From the NCBI GenBank assembly GCA_015665315.1, contig JADFAK010000131.1, positions 1-42,580 of the forward strand: 42,580 nt of DNA, read 5' to 3'. The position numbers were made by a program, and so were the translations under genes. The stretch is from Flavobacteriales bacterium (GTDB lineage Bacteria > Bacteroidota > Bacteroidia > Flavobacteriales_D > Sanyastnellaceae). The first letter of the stretch is position 1; each line of letters starts with the position of its first letter. Positions 26,245 to 35,369 of this stretch are shown here, piece by piece. The notes beneath the pieces are model-generated. The model was given only the letters and a program-made list of their open reading frames with translations, was not told the origin of the DNA and made no database searches.

Positions 26245-27618
26245 ATGAAAAAATATTTACTCCTGACTTTAGGTGGATTGCTGGCGGTGGCAAGCAGTGG
26301 ACAAACTGAATTTCAAACGGACTCGACTATCATTCGTTCGATTTATTCGGAGGTATTGGCCAATGGTGAATGTTATGGGAATTTGCGCGTTTTATGCAAG
26401 GACATTGGAGCTCGACTAAGCGGTTCTCCTGAAGCCGACCAAGCGATTGCATGGGGGAAGGACTTGCTTGAATCGTATGGGTTTGAAAACGTGCATACCG
26501 AAGAAGTCTTGGTACCCCATTGGACACGTGGATCGACGGAATACGGCTATTATGAATCTGGAGGCGTGAAGTACACGACCAATGTGACTGCTTTGGGCGG
26601 ATCAGTGGGCTGCCAAGGTGAGATAAGTGGACAAGTTATCGAAGTAAAGAATTTTGAGGAATTGGAAGTGCTCGGCAGGGAGAAGGTTCAGGGGAAAATC
26701 GTGCTTTTCAATCGGCCTATGGACCCACTTCTTATCAACACGGGTGCAGCCTATGGTGGAGCAAATAACCAACGAGGTCGAGGAGCATCAGAAGCAGCTA
26801 AGTACGGTGCGATTGGAGCCTTGGTTCGTTCGCTCACACATGCCCTTGATACTTTCCCTCACACCGGTGGAATGTATTACGAAGAGGGAATAGGAAAAAT
26901 TCCCGCATTGGCGATAAGTACGGTTCACGCTTCGGAATTAAGCCATGCCTTGGAAAAGGATCCAAATCTCACCTACACCATGAATTTATCGTGTAAGCTC
27001 TACGATGATGTTATACAGGCCAATGTGATTGGGGAGATTCGGGGGACTGAACTTCCTGACGAATACATTGTAGTAGGAGGACATTTGGACAGTTGGGACA
27101 TTGGGGAAGGAGCGCACGATGACGGAGCTGGTATTGTGCAGAGCATTGAAGTTTTGAGAGCGATCAAAGCCCTGGGCATTCCGTTGAAACGCACCCTACG
27201 CGTTGTATTATTCATCAATGAGGAAAACGGCAACAACGGAGGAAAAACCTACGCGGCCAATGTTGAAGAATTCGGATTGAAGCATTATGCAGCCATCGAA
27301 TCAGACGCCGGAGGATTTAGTCCGCGAGGATTTCGCATCGAGGGAAACGACGAGCAATACGAACTATTTCAAAGTTGGGAGAATTTATTTGAACCCTACT
27401 CAGTACATCAATTCAGAAGAGGATTCAGTGGTGTAGATATTCGTCCGCTCAAAAACGACACCATTGCCCTATTCGGCTTGATTCCCGATGGACAGCGTTA
27501 TTTCGACTACCACCATTCGAATCAAGACATCTTTGAAAACGTCAATCGACGAGAGTTGGAATTAGGGGCGGCGACAATAGCTTCTTTGGTGTACTTACTT
27601 GATGCTCGGGGTTGGTAA
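26245..27618 (+). CDS. Secreted M28-family zinc metallopeptidase
   Basis: This 457-aa exopeptidase is predicted in the periplasm or outside. The signal peptide is MKKYLLLTLGGLLAVASSGQ. The N-terminal part contains a PA-like inserted domain (VQGKIVLFNRPMDP, then YGAIGALVRS). The M28 dinuclear zinc centre is visible: H280 in GGHLDSWDIG, D292 in HDDGAG, catalytic E326 with E327 in FINEENGNNGG, D354 in ESDAGG, and H423/H424 in DYHHSNQD. This layout is that of glutamate carboxypeptidase/aminopeptidase Q-like proteins, which act on dipeptides or amino-terminal residues. Length is standard. It converges with the next gene, only 5 nt away. Confidence 0.94.
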   Translation: MKKYLLLTLGGLLAVASSGQTEFQTDSTIIRSIYSEVLANGECYGNLRVLCKDIGARLSGSPEADQAIAWGKDLLESYGFENVHTEEVLVPHWTRGSTEYGYYESGGVKYTTNVTALGGSVGCQGEISGQVIEVKNFEELEVLGREKVQGKIVLFNRPMDPLLINTGAAYGGANNQRGRGASEAAKYGAIGALVRSLTHALDTFPHTGGMYYEEGIGKIPALAISTVHASELSHALEKDPNLTYTMNLSCKLYDDVIQANVIGEIRGTELPDEYIVVGGHLDSWDIGEGAHDDGAGIVQSIEVLRAIKALGIPLKRTLRVVLFINEENGNNGGKTYAANVEEFGLKHYAAIESDAGGFSPRGFRIEGNDEQYELFQSWENLFEPYSVHQFRRGFSGVDIRPLKNDTIALFGLIPDGQRYFDYHHSNQDIFENVNRRELELGAATIASLVYLLDARGW

Positions 27619-27623
27619 TTCTT

Positions 27624-28475
27624 TTATTTACCTGCAGCGCTTTTGAGTTGCGCTTCGGTCTTTAGGCCTTCGAGTATAGCTCGGTTGATTAATGGGAGAC
27701 CGTCTGTGGTTTCAACTTCTTTGAGTTTGGCAATACTACCACTTCCGCTATAGATGCGAATATAATTGTGGGACCCGGACTCGTCGAATTCGGCCATCAT
27801 TTCAACAATTCCAACCATGCCCTCTTTCTTAGCAATACGACGCTGAATTCCGGTGAAATCACTAATGGTTGCTGCGTGATGGATATCGGCAATTTTCGTT
27901 GGCTGGTTAAATTCGGGCTGGACATCTTTGGAGTCCAGCATCAACACTTCGAATTCTCCTACCAAAGTGTTGCTTGTGAGCTTTGCTTCTCGTTTTTCGG
28001 GTGACATTGGGCCGATTTGGGTAATTAACAATTCCAAGGATCGCACATAGAGACCAGCATAAATACTCTTTAGCTTGCTTTGATCAATAAGATATTCAGC
28101 AATGGGCGGGAGGGCAGGATCTTTGGCAAATAGTCCTGAGGCGTCTGGCTTTTTAATCACTGCCTTTTCGCTGGACTTGTAAAGTGTAAGCCAACAATTC
28201 GCTTTGTCTCCAACATTTTCTTTCACTGGAACGATAACATATCCTTCACCCGATTTTACTTGCTGATAATAATCGGTCACAGAAAGCACCTTTAAATCTG
28301 CTTTAGCAAAAGTATTCCCACAATAATCCAATACTTGATTGGCGATTTTGCCATTGTCTATCACCAAATAAACTGTTTCACCTTCAAGGGTGCTTGGAGC
28401 TTTATCGGCAATTTTTTGGGCATGGCAAGTGAACGAAATGGCCACCGCGGCGAGGAGAAAAATTATACGTTTCAT
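27624..28475 (-). CDS. Secreted protein of unknown function
   Basis: This 283-aa protein has a clear signal peptide (MKRIIFLLAAVAISFTCHAQ). Its mature part is soluble-looking. It contains ETVYLVIDNGKIANQVLDYCGNTF, a stretch with two cysteines (DYCGN, NCWLTLYKS), and near the end EMMAEFDESGSHNYIRIYSGSG. No family was recognised. The ATG at 28475 was preferred to 28484 because it puts the basic n-region of the signal peptide first. TATTTTTG (28509-28502, minus strand) is a possible -7 element 26 nt upstream. Confidence 0.75.
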   Translation of the reverse strand: MKRIIFLLAAVAISFTCHAQKIADKAPSTLEGETVYLVIDNGKIANQVLDYCGNTFAKADLKVLSVTDYYQQVKSGEGYVIVPVKENVGDKANCWLTLYKSSEKAVIKKPDASGLFAKDPALPPIAEYLIDQSKLKSIYAGLYVRSLELLITQIGPMSPEKREAKLTSNTLVGEFEVLMLDSKDVQPEFNQPTKIADIHHAATISDFTGIQRRIAKKEGMVGIVEMMAEFDESGSHNYIRIYSGSGSIAKLKEVETTDGLPLINRAILEGLKTEAQLKSAAGK

Positions 28476-28568
28476 GGTTGGCATACTTACAACATTTGTT
28501 CCAAAAATAGCTTAAAATTAAAAGAGTACCGATTCTCCCTACATCTTTTCTCGGTGTAGTCAAATCCC

Positions 28569-31250
28569 CTATTTTAAAATGACCAGTCTCGACAGTTCAT
28601 TGAAATTGCTACTCGAAGAAATAACGAAATAAATCCCAGGTTCAATTTGTGGTAAGGGCAGCACAATTTCGGCATTCTCATCTTCCAGCATTTGCCGATT
28701 GCTAAGGACAACTTTTCCGTAGGAATCGACGATTGTGGTTTCCAAATAGTCTTCTTCAACGCCAGTAATGCGCATATACAATACCTGTCCTTCATTGGGG
28801 TTCGGATAGACGCTGATTTCTCTAGCTATCCCCATGGAATTCAAGTTTTTATTGTCACCAGCGAATGTATTGCTCTGCCTTTCTAAATTGATATCCATAG
28901 CGGCTGATCCCAATTGAACCACATTACTTCCATCAAAGCAAGGTGGAAAAACACATGATCCGTCGTCCAAAGTGGCCAAGGAATCGAAATTGCACGCAGA
29001 GGAATCCGTACAACCTACGATACCAAAATCGCAATCCCACCAAGGAGTTGTAGCGCAAGGGTCAAAATCCATCGCCTCGGGATCAGTACAACCCTCAACT
29101 TCAATAAAACTAACGGTGAGCAAGCAGGTGCCCTCATCTCCATTGTAGCCATCAATTTGGATAAGGTAAGTTTGTCCCTGAACCAACACATTTCCTTCAT
29201 TGCAATCATAGTCTATCAGAGAATATAAACTCACTCCCCCATCATCGTCGTCGCTCAATATTGTGCCAGAGCAGCCGTCATACAGTGCGATTTGAGTATC
29301 GTTGAAAGTTCCTGTTCCATCATCGCTGGTTTCGATGACGATGGCCCCACCGTTGGACGGGGCTATAAAGCTGAACCAAACGTCATTTTCAACAGAAGCG
29401 TCAATCCAGGAAGCTCCGACTCCTCCATCGGGTGTAGCGCCTAAGTTGTTGACGGGGATGGGCTGACCAAAAAACTCGATGGGAAGGGCATCGCCGCAGC
29501 CATCATTGGCAGCAGAATACAAGCAAGTTCCGTCGTCAATTCCAGCTTCTTCGTTGTAATTGTACGCAGTTGGATCCGTACATCCACATGCTGTGGGTAG
29601 GCCAATGGAAACCGACGATGACAGTCCATTCGTGTGGGTTCCGGTAGCAAGGACAAGTCCGTCGGCATTGATAAAAGTATATTGAGCGCCATTCCAGGAA
29701 TCTCCAAAAGCGTCGTACATAATGAAAGTGTAGCAATCATTAAGGCCGCACAAGGTGACCGGTGCATTGTCGTTCGATCCACCTTGCATAACAATGTCGT
29801 CGTTGCTGTCCACTAAGGCCCATGAAATTTCCGAATCGTAGTCACCACCTCCGACTTCGAGGAAAATACAATTGTCGTAACAACACGACATGTCCTCTAT
29901 ATTCGCGAGGGGATTGAAGTTGCAAGCGTCGGTTGCAGTACAACCAAGTATTTCAGGGTACACGCAATTCCCATCTTCAATGGTGGCACACTCTTCAAAA
30001 TTCAAGGCTTGGCTATCGGTGCAACCTGGGTTGTCATATAGCGTAATGCTTATATCGCATGTACCCCATTGTGCCCCATTACCGTCTAATTGGACAAAAT
30101 AAGTTTCACCTCCAACTAGCGATGTACCTGCCACACAACTGAAGATGACACAAGCATGAAACATTTGTCCTAGATCCTCATCATCGTGAATTAAGAGCCC
30201 TCCGCAAGCGTCATAAACGGCTAGCTGCGTATCGGTTAACGACCCTGATCCATCATTCCAAGTTTCGATCCGTAGGATGCCGCCTGAAGAAGGAGCTTCG
30301 AAGGTGAACCACACATCATTGTCGACCGAATTGTCTGCCCAGCTCAAGCCGACTGGTCCGTCGGGAGTGGCTAAATAGTTCGTCACATTGGTCAAGGAGC
30401 CGTCGGTCGGAAGTGGCATTGCATTTTCACAGAGGTCATTGCTGGGCACGTAGAAACAGCTTCCATCATCACATACAGCTGTCGGATCAAAGTTGACCGC
30501 TGTGGAGTCAGTACATCCTGGAATGCACGGGGCACATGAGGGATCTGTTGGAAAGTGAAATCCAATCCCAGAACCGTCGAGATCATCGCCATTCACGTAA
30601 TGACAATCTCCAACTTGATACACAGGAGATTCGGGATCTCCCCCATCAAAAACGAGGGTATTCAAGTTATAGAGCAGCTCATCATTTGAATCGATGGTTA
30701 TCTGAGCAATGAGCACAGCATTGTCCATGCCGATTCCGAGTCCATTGTTGTTGCAACTTTCACCCGGTATTGAAGACCAGCTGCCTTCGGTGATGGTAAG
30801 ATTGGGAGTAAGTCCAGCTCCTTGAAAGGACTCTTCGAAACTAGTATCACTTGGAAGGGTTGAGGAATAGTCTACGGGATTACCGCATTCGATAAAGCTG
30901 CCGTCATAAAAGTCGCTGCCTACCCATCCGACTGTCACAAAAGAATCGAAGCATAAAGTGGGGTTGAACATGCAGAAGGCCGTTGTTAGAAGATCTCCAG
31001 TAATTGAACCTTGATCTTGGTTGAATACTTGTTCATTCTGACTTCCAAGAACCAAGTAGTCATCATCGCTGGAATAAACGCTTACGAGTATATCATCGGC
31101 ATCTTGCAGATTGGCGAAAATCTGGTAAGTAGTGAATCCAGGAGCGGCCTGGTCTATGGCGACAATGGAGTGCGATATATAGGATACCTGACCTTGAATA
31201 CAAATGGCACAAGACAAGCATAGGCATATTCCCAATGATAGAGCTTTCAT
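28569..31250 (-). CDS. Large secreted GCTD-repeat protein with T9SS sorting domain (893 aa)
   Basis: The signal peptide (MKALSLGICLCLSCAICIQG) is followed by an N-terminal domain of about 220 residues (VSYISHSIVAIDQAAPGFTT and following) shared with the 1315-aa neighbour. Then come about six cysteine-rich units of the form GCTDxxAxNFxxxAxxDDGSC. Between them are two PPC-like beta domains beginning NDLCENAMP and NDGCGDALP with the motif VENDVWFSFIAPSNGG, and one SFDSE/GDGWNGA-type module (here GGDYDSEISW and DAFGDSWNGA). The last ~80 residues (SVYPNPNEGQVLYMRI ... GIYFVISSS) are a T9SS type-A sorting domain, so outer-membrane export and cell-surface attachment or release are expected. Acidic and Ca-binding-looking. 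An adhesin or matrix role is inferred. Confidence 0.88.
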   Translation of the reverse strand: MKALSLGICLCLSCAICIQGQVSYISHSIVAIDQAAPGFTTYQIFANLQDADDILVSVYSSDDDYLVLGSQNEQVFNQDQGSITGDLLTTAFCMFNPTLCFDSFVTVGWVGSDFYDGSFIECGNPVDYSSTLPSDTSFEESFQGAGLTPNLTITEGSWSSIPGESCNNNGLGIGMDNAVLIAQITIDSNDELLYNLNTLVFDGGDPESPVYQVGDCHYVNGDDLDGSGIGFHFPTDPSCAPCIPGCTDSTAVNFDPTAVCDDGSCFYVPSNDLCENAMPLPTDGSLTNVTNYLATPDGPVGLSWADNSVDNDVWFTFEAPSSGGILRIETWNDGSGSLTDTQLAVYDACGGLLIHDDEDLGQMFHACVIFSCVAGTSLVGGETYFVQLDGNGAQWGTCDISITLYDNPGCTDSQALNFEECATIEDGNCVYPEILGCTATDACNFNPLANIEDMSCCYDNCIFLEVGGGDYDSEISWALVDSNDDIVMQGGSNDNAPVTLCGLNDCYTFIMYDAFGDSWNGAQYTFINADGLVLATGTHTNGLSSSVSIGLPTACGCTDPTAYNYNEEAGIDDGTCLYSAANDGCGDALPIEFFGQPIPVNNLGATPDGGVGASWIDASVENDVWFSFIAPSNGGAIVIETSDDGTGTFNDTQIALYDGCSGTILSDDDDGGVSLYSLIDYDCNEGNVLVQGQTYLIQIDGYNGDEGTCLLTVSFIEVEGCTDPEAMDFDPCATTPWWDCDFGIVGCTDSSACNFDSLATLDDGSCVFPPCFDGSNVVQLGSAAMDINLERQSNTFAGDNKNLNSMGIAREISVYPNPNEGQVLYMRITGVEEDYLETTIVDSYGKVVLSNRQMLEDENAEIVLPLPQIEPGIYFVISSSSNFNELSRLVILK

Positions 31251-31372
31251 AGAATCCTTCGATTAACAAGTAGATAAACGGCAATGGTAGCAACAGCGGA
31301 GGGGTGTTGTCACAAGTTTAAGGCAAACGCATTGACCTTAAATATAAGTCTTTCGAAAATATGGGGCAAAAA

Positions 31373-31402
31373 AAAAGAGCGTCTCCAAGGAGACGCTCTT
31401 TT
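31373..31402. terminator. Terminator of the 1315-aa repeat-protein gene
   Basis: AAAAGAGCGTCTCC and GGAGACGCTCTTTT form a perfect 14-bp stem with an AA loop, starting 20 nt beyond the minus-strand stop codon at 31422. On the minus strand the T-run (complement of the A-run 31368-31376) follows the stem. Confidence 0.9.
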
Positions 31403-31421
31403 CAATTATACTAGAGAATTA

Positions 31422-34400
31422 TTATTTCTCAATAACAAGTCGCTCAGTCTGCGTAGTGTTGTTCATTGTGAATCTCACATTGTAAACACCTGAAGCAAGA
31501 CCGTTAAGGTTGATTACTTCATTTACGTTTCCTGTTGCAACAGTAATCTGCTCAGCTTGAACAGTCTTACCGAACATGTCGATGATATCCATAGTAACTA
31601 CAGTAGACTCAACACCTGAAAGGTTAACGTTGAGGATCTGACCGTTGTTAGGGTTAGGATAAATCGCAGCTTCAGGAGCTACAGCAGCATCAGACAAGTC
31701 TTTCTCCTCGTCAAGCAAGTCAACAGAAGGACCATCTACGCTAGGTAGACCAATAGGGCCAACAATTGAAACACAATCAGCAGCACCGAAGGCACCTAGG
31801 GCACCGTTGGCGAAGATTGGACGAACACGTACATCATAAACACCACCTTCTACAAGGCCAGGTACCCATGAAAGACGTACGAAGTTAACAGCAGTTCCAG
31901 ATACAAAGTTGATCGGAAGCTCAGGAACATCAGTTCTTGTGAATTCCCATTCCCAATCAGCAGCACCACAAACCCATGGAGTCGAGCCGATGTACTGACC
32001 CATCCACTTAGGACCGAAGTTAGTACAGTTATCAGCTGGCTTAACCACAGAAGATGGAGGAGCATTAACAGTAATAGGACAAGAAACAGTACCAGGTACG
32101 TTTGGAAGTTCATCCGTTCCGTTAACGTTTGTAAGCATGTGCTTAACGTCGATTAGAACAGTGTAATCATCACCCCAAGGAAGTGAAGGAACATCAAACA
32201 ACTGGATGAAATCCCATGGATCTCCATCAGCAGTGTAAACCTGACCATCAGAAACAGCAGTAAAGTTGAATGTGTAAACTGCAGGTCCTACCCAGTCAGC
32301 CTTAAACATATCACATAGATTGTATGGACCTGATCCATAATCACATGTAGTTTCAGGAAGATACTGAACACAGATAGTGAAGTCTCCGTCTCCAGAAGCT
32401 GGAGTTCCGTCGTAAGCACAAACAGAAATTCTGTATGTGTCACCAGGAGTCAAATCACCTACGTTCAACCACTCATCAGTTCCGAAAGAAACGTCCTCAG
32501 TATCAACTGAGTTGTTACTTGCATCAAGAAGCTCAACAACAGCGTCGAAACCACCAGCAGAAGAAACCTCGATACGTACACCAGCTGTAACAGCAGTGAA
32601 CTCATACCAAAGGTCAGCCGAAGCTCCCAACGTGAATGCAGTACCTTCGATGTTATCAGATTGAGCAAGGCTCAAATCGTCTGAAATAGTCGAACAAGTT
32701 CCCAATACAGTCAACGAAAGTGCAGTTGCACCAGCTGGCTCATCGTTAGGAATACATGGAGCGAACGTACAAGAACCATCGTCATACATTGCTGCAGCGT
32801 CATAGTTACAAGCAGTAGAATCCATACAACCGAAACAAGATGCAGTATTCACTGAGAATGATCCAGATCCAGCTGTACCACCGGCAGCTTCATCAGCACC
32901 GTTAACAGCCCATGAAATCTCAGAATCAAATGATCCACCACCAACAGTTACCATATAGCAACCATCAAGCAGACAAAGACCGTCAGTTTGTGCGAATCCA
33001 TCAGCCATTGTACCTGAAGCTACAGAAAGTAAAGTAGCAGCATCAACGATGTCATAAGAAGCACCGTTCCATCCGTCACCGAATGAATCGATCAAGTCAA
33101 TTGACAAGCAGTTGTCATAACAGCAAGAACCGTCATCAACAGAAACTGAAGAATCATAGTTACAAGCAGCTGAATCAGTACAACCTGGGTCACAGTTTTG
33201 ACCTACGCTTACTCCAGGAGTAGACTCCGTGAACAAGCCAGTACCTAGACCACCAGTTGAAACATTTCCGTTGTTGTCATCTACAGTCCATGAAGCACCG
33301 TTCCATCCGTCACCGAATGAATCAATAGCTACGAACGTGTAACAATCAGTCAACAGACACAACTCAGCAACTTCTGCAATACCTGAAGCAACTAGGCCAC
33401 CTAGACCATCATATAGTTCCCAAGTAATCTCAGAATCAAATGATCCACCACCTACAGTTACAGTTACACAGTTGTCAAAACAACAAGCAGCTGGATCTGA
33501 GATAGACGCAGTTGAATCAAAGTTACAAGCAGTAGTATCAGTACAACCAGCACAAGTCAAGTACTCGCAAGAACCATCGTCGTTTGTTGCAGCTGAATCA
33601 AAGTTACAAGCACCTGTGTCAGTACATCCAGGAACTCCGTTTGTACAAGAACCATCGTCGTTAGACGCACATGGATCGTAGTTAGCGAAAGTTGAATCAG
33701 TACAACCATCCTTATCTGTAAACGTCAAAGTGATGTTACATGTACCAGCGTCACCGTTGTATCCGTCAACTTGAATCACGTAAGTGTTTCCACCAACTAG
33801 ACCAGTTCCACCGTCACAATCGAATGTCAACAATGAGTACAATGAAGCACCTGAATCATCGTCATCAGCCAAGATAGTTCCACCACATGCATCATACACA
33901 GCAAGCTGTGTATCGTTGAATGATGTAGTACCGTCGTCAGAAGTTTCGATAGTCAATACACCACCTGAAGAAGGAGCAGTAAAGCTATACCAAACATCGT
34001 TCTCAACAGTTCCATCGAACCATGAAGCACCTGCAGCACCGTCGGCAGTAGAACAGTTGTTTGTTACCAAAGTAGCAACACCGTCAACAGCCAGACCAAT
34101 TGCGTTAGCGCAGTCATCGTTAGCTTCAGGAAGAATACAAGTTCCGTTGTCTAGAACAGCACCTGAGTCATAGTTACATGCAGTTGTATCAGTACATCCA
34201 CATTGTCCTGGAAGGCCGATGTTAGCAACATCTTCGAATCCACCAGCGTGCGTACCTGTGTAAAGTACGTTTCCGTCATTATCAGACACTGTATACGTAG
34301 CACCGTTCCATCCGTCACCGAATGAATCATGCAATAGTAAAGCGTAACAATCATCAACTAGACAAAACATTCCTGCAGTTTCAGGAGCAATACCTGAATA

Positions 34401-35369
34401 AAGAATGTTTCCAAGTCCGTCAACAAGATCCCAAGTAATTTCAGATTCGAAACTTCCTGCAGTGATGTCAATAACAACACAGTTGTCAAAACAACATGAG
34501 CTATCATCTAAAGTTGCAGTAGAATCGTAGTTACAAGCAGCTGTATCAGTACAACCAGCGCAAGACAAGAATTCACAAGAACCATCGTCATTTGTAGCAG
34601 CTGAATCGTAGTTACAAGCAGTTGTATCAGTACAACCGTCAACAGCAACACTACAACCTGGATCAGCAGGATAGTGAAGTCCTAGACCAGAACCATCAAC
34701 CTCACCTGGATCTACAGTATTACAGTCACCAATCGTCAAGATAGGAGCACTACCATCTGCAGCATCAAAGATTTGGATGTTCAAGTTGTAAGCCAAGTCA
34801 TCCGTAGAAGGAATAGTAACTTGAGCGATCAATACTGTGTTATTCACACCGATACCGAAACCGTTGTCGTTACAACCAGCAAGGTTTGTAGTAAACCAAG
34901 CACCATCTTGCATCACCAAACTAGGAGCTGCAGGATTGGTTCCAAAAGTAGCACCAATTACAGATGCGTTTGGCAAAGAAGAAATTGTTGTAGTCGCTTG
35001 ACCACAAGCAATAGGGCTTCCATCATAGGCCGTAGTTCCATACCAACCAATTGTAACGAATGATTCGAAACACAAAGGTGGAACAAATCCACAGAAACCT
35101 GTAGCCAATCCATCTCCAGTAGTAGAACCAGAGGCATTGTTTACAACGACGTTACCGTCTCCACCCAATTCCAAGTAATCGTTACTTGCAGCATAAACAG
35201 AAGACAAGAAGTCATCTGCATCTTGCAAATCGGCAAAGATTCGGTAGGTTGTTAGACCAGGACCAGCCTGATCCACAGCATGAACGGTGTGATACACCGA
35301 GGTCACCTGCGCAGTTAATGAGCCACCCAATGTGGCGCATGCGATCAAAAACGTTAAGAGTTTTCTCAT
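31422..35369 (-). CDS. Giant secreted GCTD-repeat protein with T9SS sorting domain (1315 aa)
   Basis: Signal peptide MRKLLTFLIACATLGGSLTAQ. The N-terminal ~230 residues match the 893-aa protein (VYHTVHAVDQAGPGLTTYRI). There are eight GCTD/GCMD...DDGSC units. Three modules carry paired half-repeats, SFDSE-type (VGGGSFDSEITWELYDGLG) and GDGWNGA-type (DSFGDGWNGATYTV). One PPC-like domain (ENDVWYSFTAPSSGG) and a second PPC-like segment near NDEPAGATALS also occur. A C-terminal third without repeats ends in AIYPNPNNGQILNVNLSG ... GVYNVRFTMNN, a T9SS type-A sorting domain. Codon choice differs from the 893-aa gene (GGT-GAC-GGA-TGG-AAC for the GDGWN motif). A surface adhesin or secreted matrix protein is the likely role. 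Confidence 0.88.
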   Translation of the reverse strand: MRKLLTFLIACATLGGSLTAQVTSVYHTVHAVDQAGPGLTTYRIFADLQDADDFLSSVYAASNDYLELGGDGNVVVNNASGSTTGDGLATGFCGFVPPLCFESFVTIGWYGTTAYDGSPIACGQATTTISSLPNASVIGATFGTNPAAPSLVMQDGAWFTTNLAGCNDNGFGIGVNNTVLIAQVTIPSTDDLAYNLNIQIFDAADGSAPILTIGDCNTVDPGEVDGSGLGLHYPADPGCSVAVDGCTDTTACNYDSAATNDDGSCEFLSCAGCTDTAACNYDSTATLDDSSCCFDNCVVIDITAGSFESEITWDLVDGLGNILYSGIAPETAGMFCLVDDCYALLLHDSFGDGWNGATYTVSDNDGNVLYTGTHAGGFEDVANIGLPGQCGCTDTTACNYDSGAVLDNGTCILPEANDDCANAIGLAVDGVATLVTNNCSTADGAAGASWFDGTVENDVWYSFTAPSSGGVLTIETSDDGTTSFNDTQLAVYDACGGTILADDDDSGASLYSLLTFDCDGGTGLVGGNTYVIQVDGYNGDAGTCNITLTFTDKDGCTDSTFANYDPCASNDDGSCTNGVPGCTDTGACNFDSAATNDDGSCEYLTCAGCTDTTACNFDSTASISDPAACCFDNCVTVTVGGGSFDSEITWELYDGLGGLVASGIAEVAELCLLTDCYTFVAIDSFGDGWNGASWTVDDNNGNVSTGGLGTGLFTESTPGVSVGQNCDPGCTDSAACNYDSSVSVDDGSCCYDNCLSIDLIDSFGDGWNGASYDIVDAATLLSVASGTMADGFAQTDGLCLLDGCYMVTVGGGSFDSEISWAVNGADEAAGGTAGSGSFSVNTASCFGCMDSTACNYDAAAMYDDGSCTFAPCIPNDEPAGATALSLTVLGTCSTISDDLSLAQSDNIEGTAFTLGASADLWYEFTAVTAGVRIEVSSAGGFDAVVELLDASNNSVDTEDVSFGTDEWLNVGDLTPGDTYRISVCAYDGTPASGDGDFTICVQYLPETTCDYGSGPYNLCDMFKADWVGPAVYTFNFTAVSDGQVYTADGDPWDFIQLFDVPSLPWGDDYTVLIDVKHMLTNVNGTDELPNVPGTVSCPITVNAPPSSVVKPADNCTNFGPKWMGQYIGSTPWVCGAADWEWEFTRTDVPELPINFVSGTAVNFVRLSWVPGLVEGGVYDVRVRPIFANGALGAFGAADCVSIVGPIGLPSVDGPSVDLLDEEKDLSDAAVAPEAAIYPNPNNGQILNVNLSGVESTVVTMDIIDMFGKTVQAEQITVATGNVNEVINLNGLASGVYNVRFTMNNTTQTERLVIEK

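Noticed and set aside
32437-34173. Plus-strand open frames opposite the repeat genes
   Set aside because: They mirror the biased codon pattern of the minus-strand repeats and have no start context or family resemblance.
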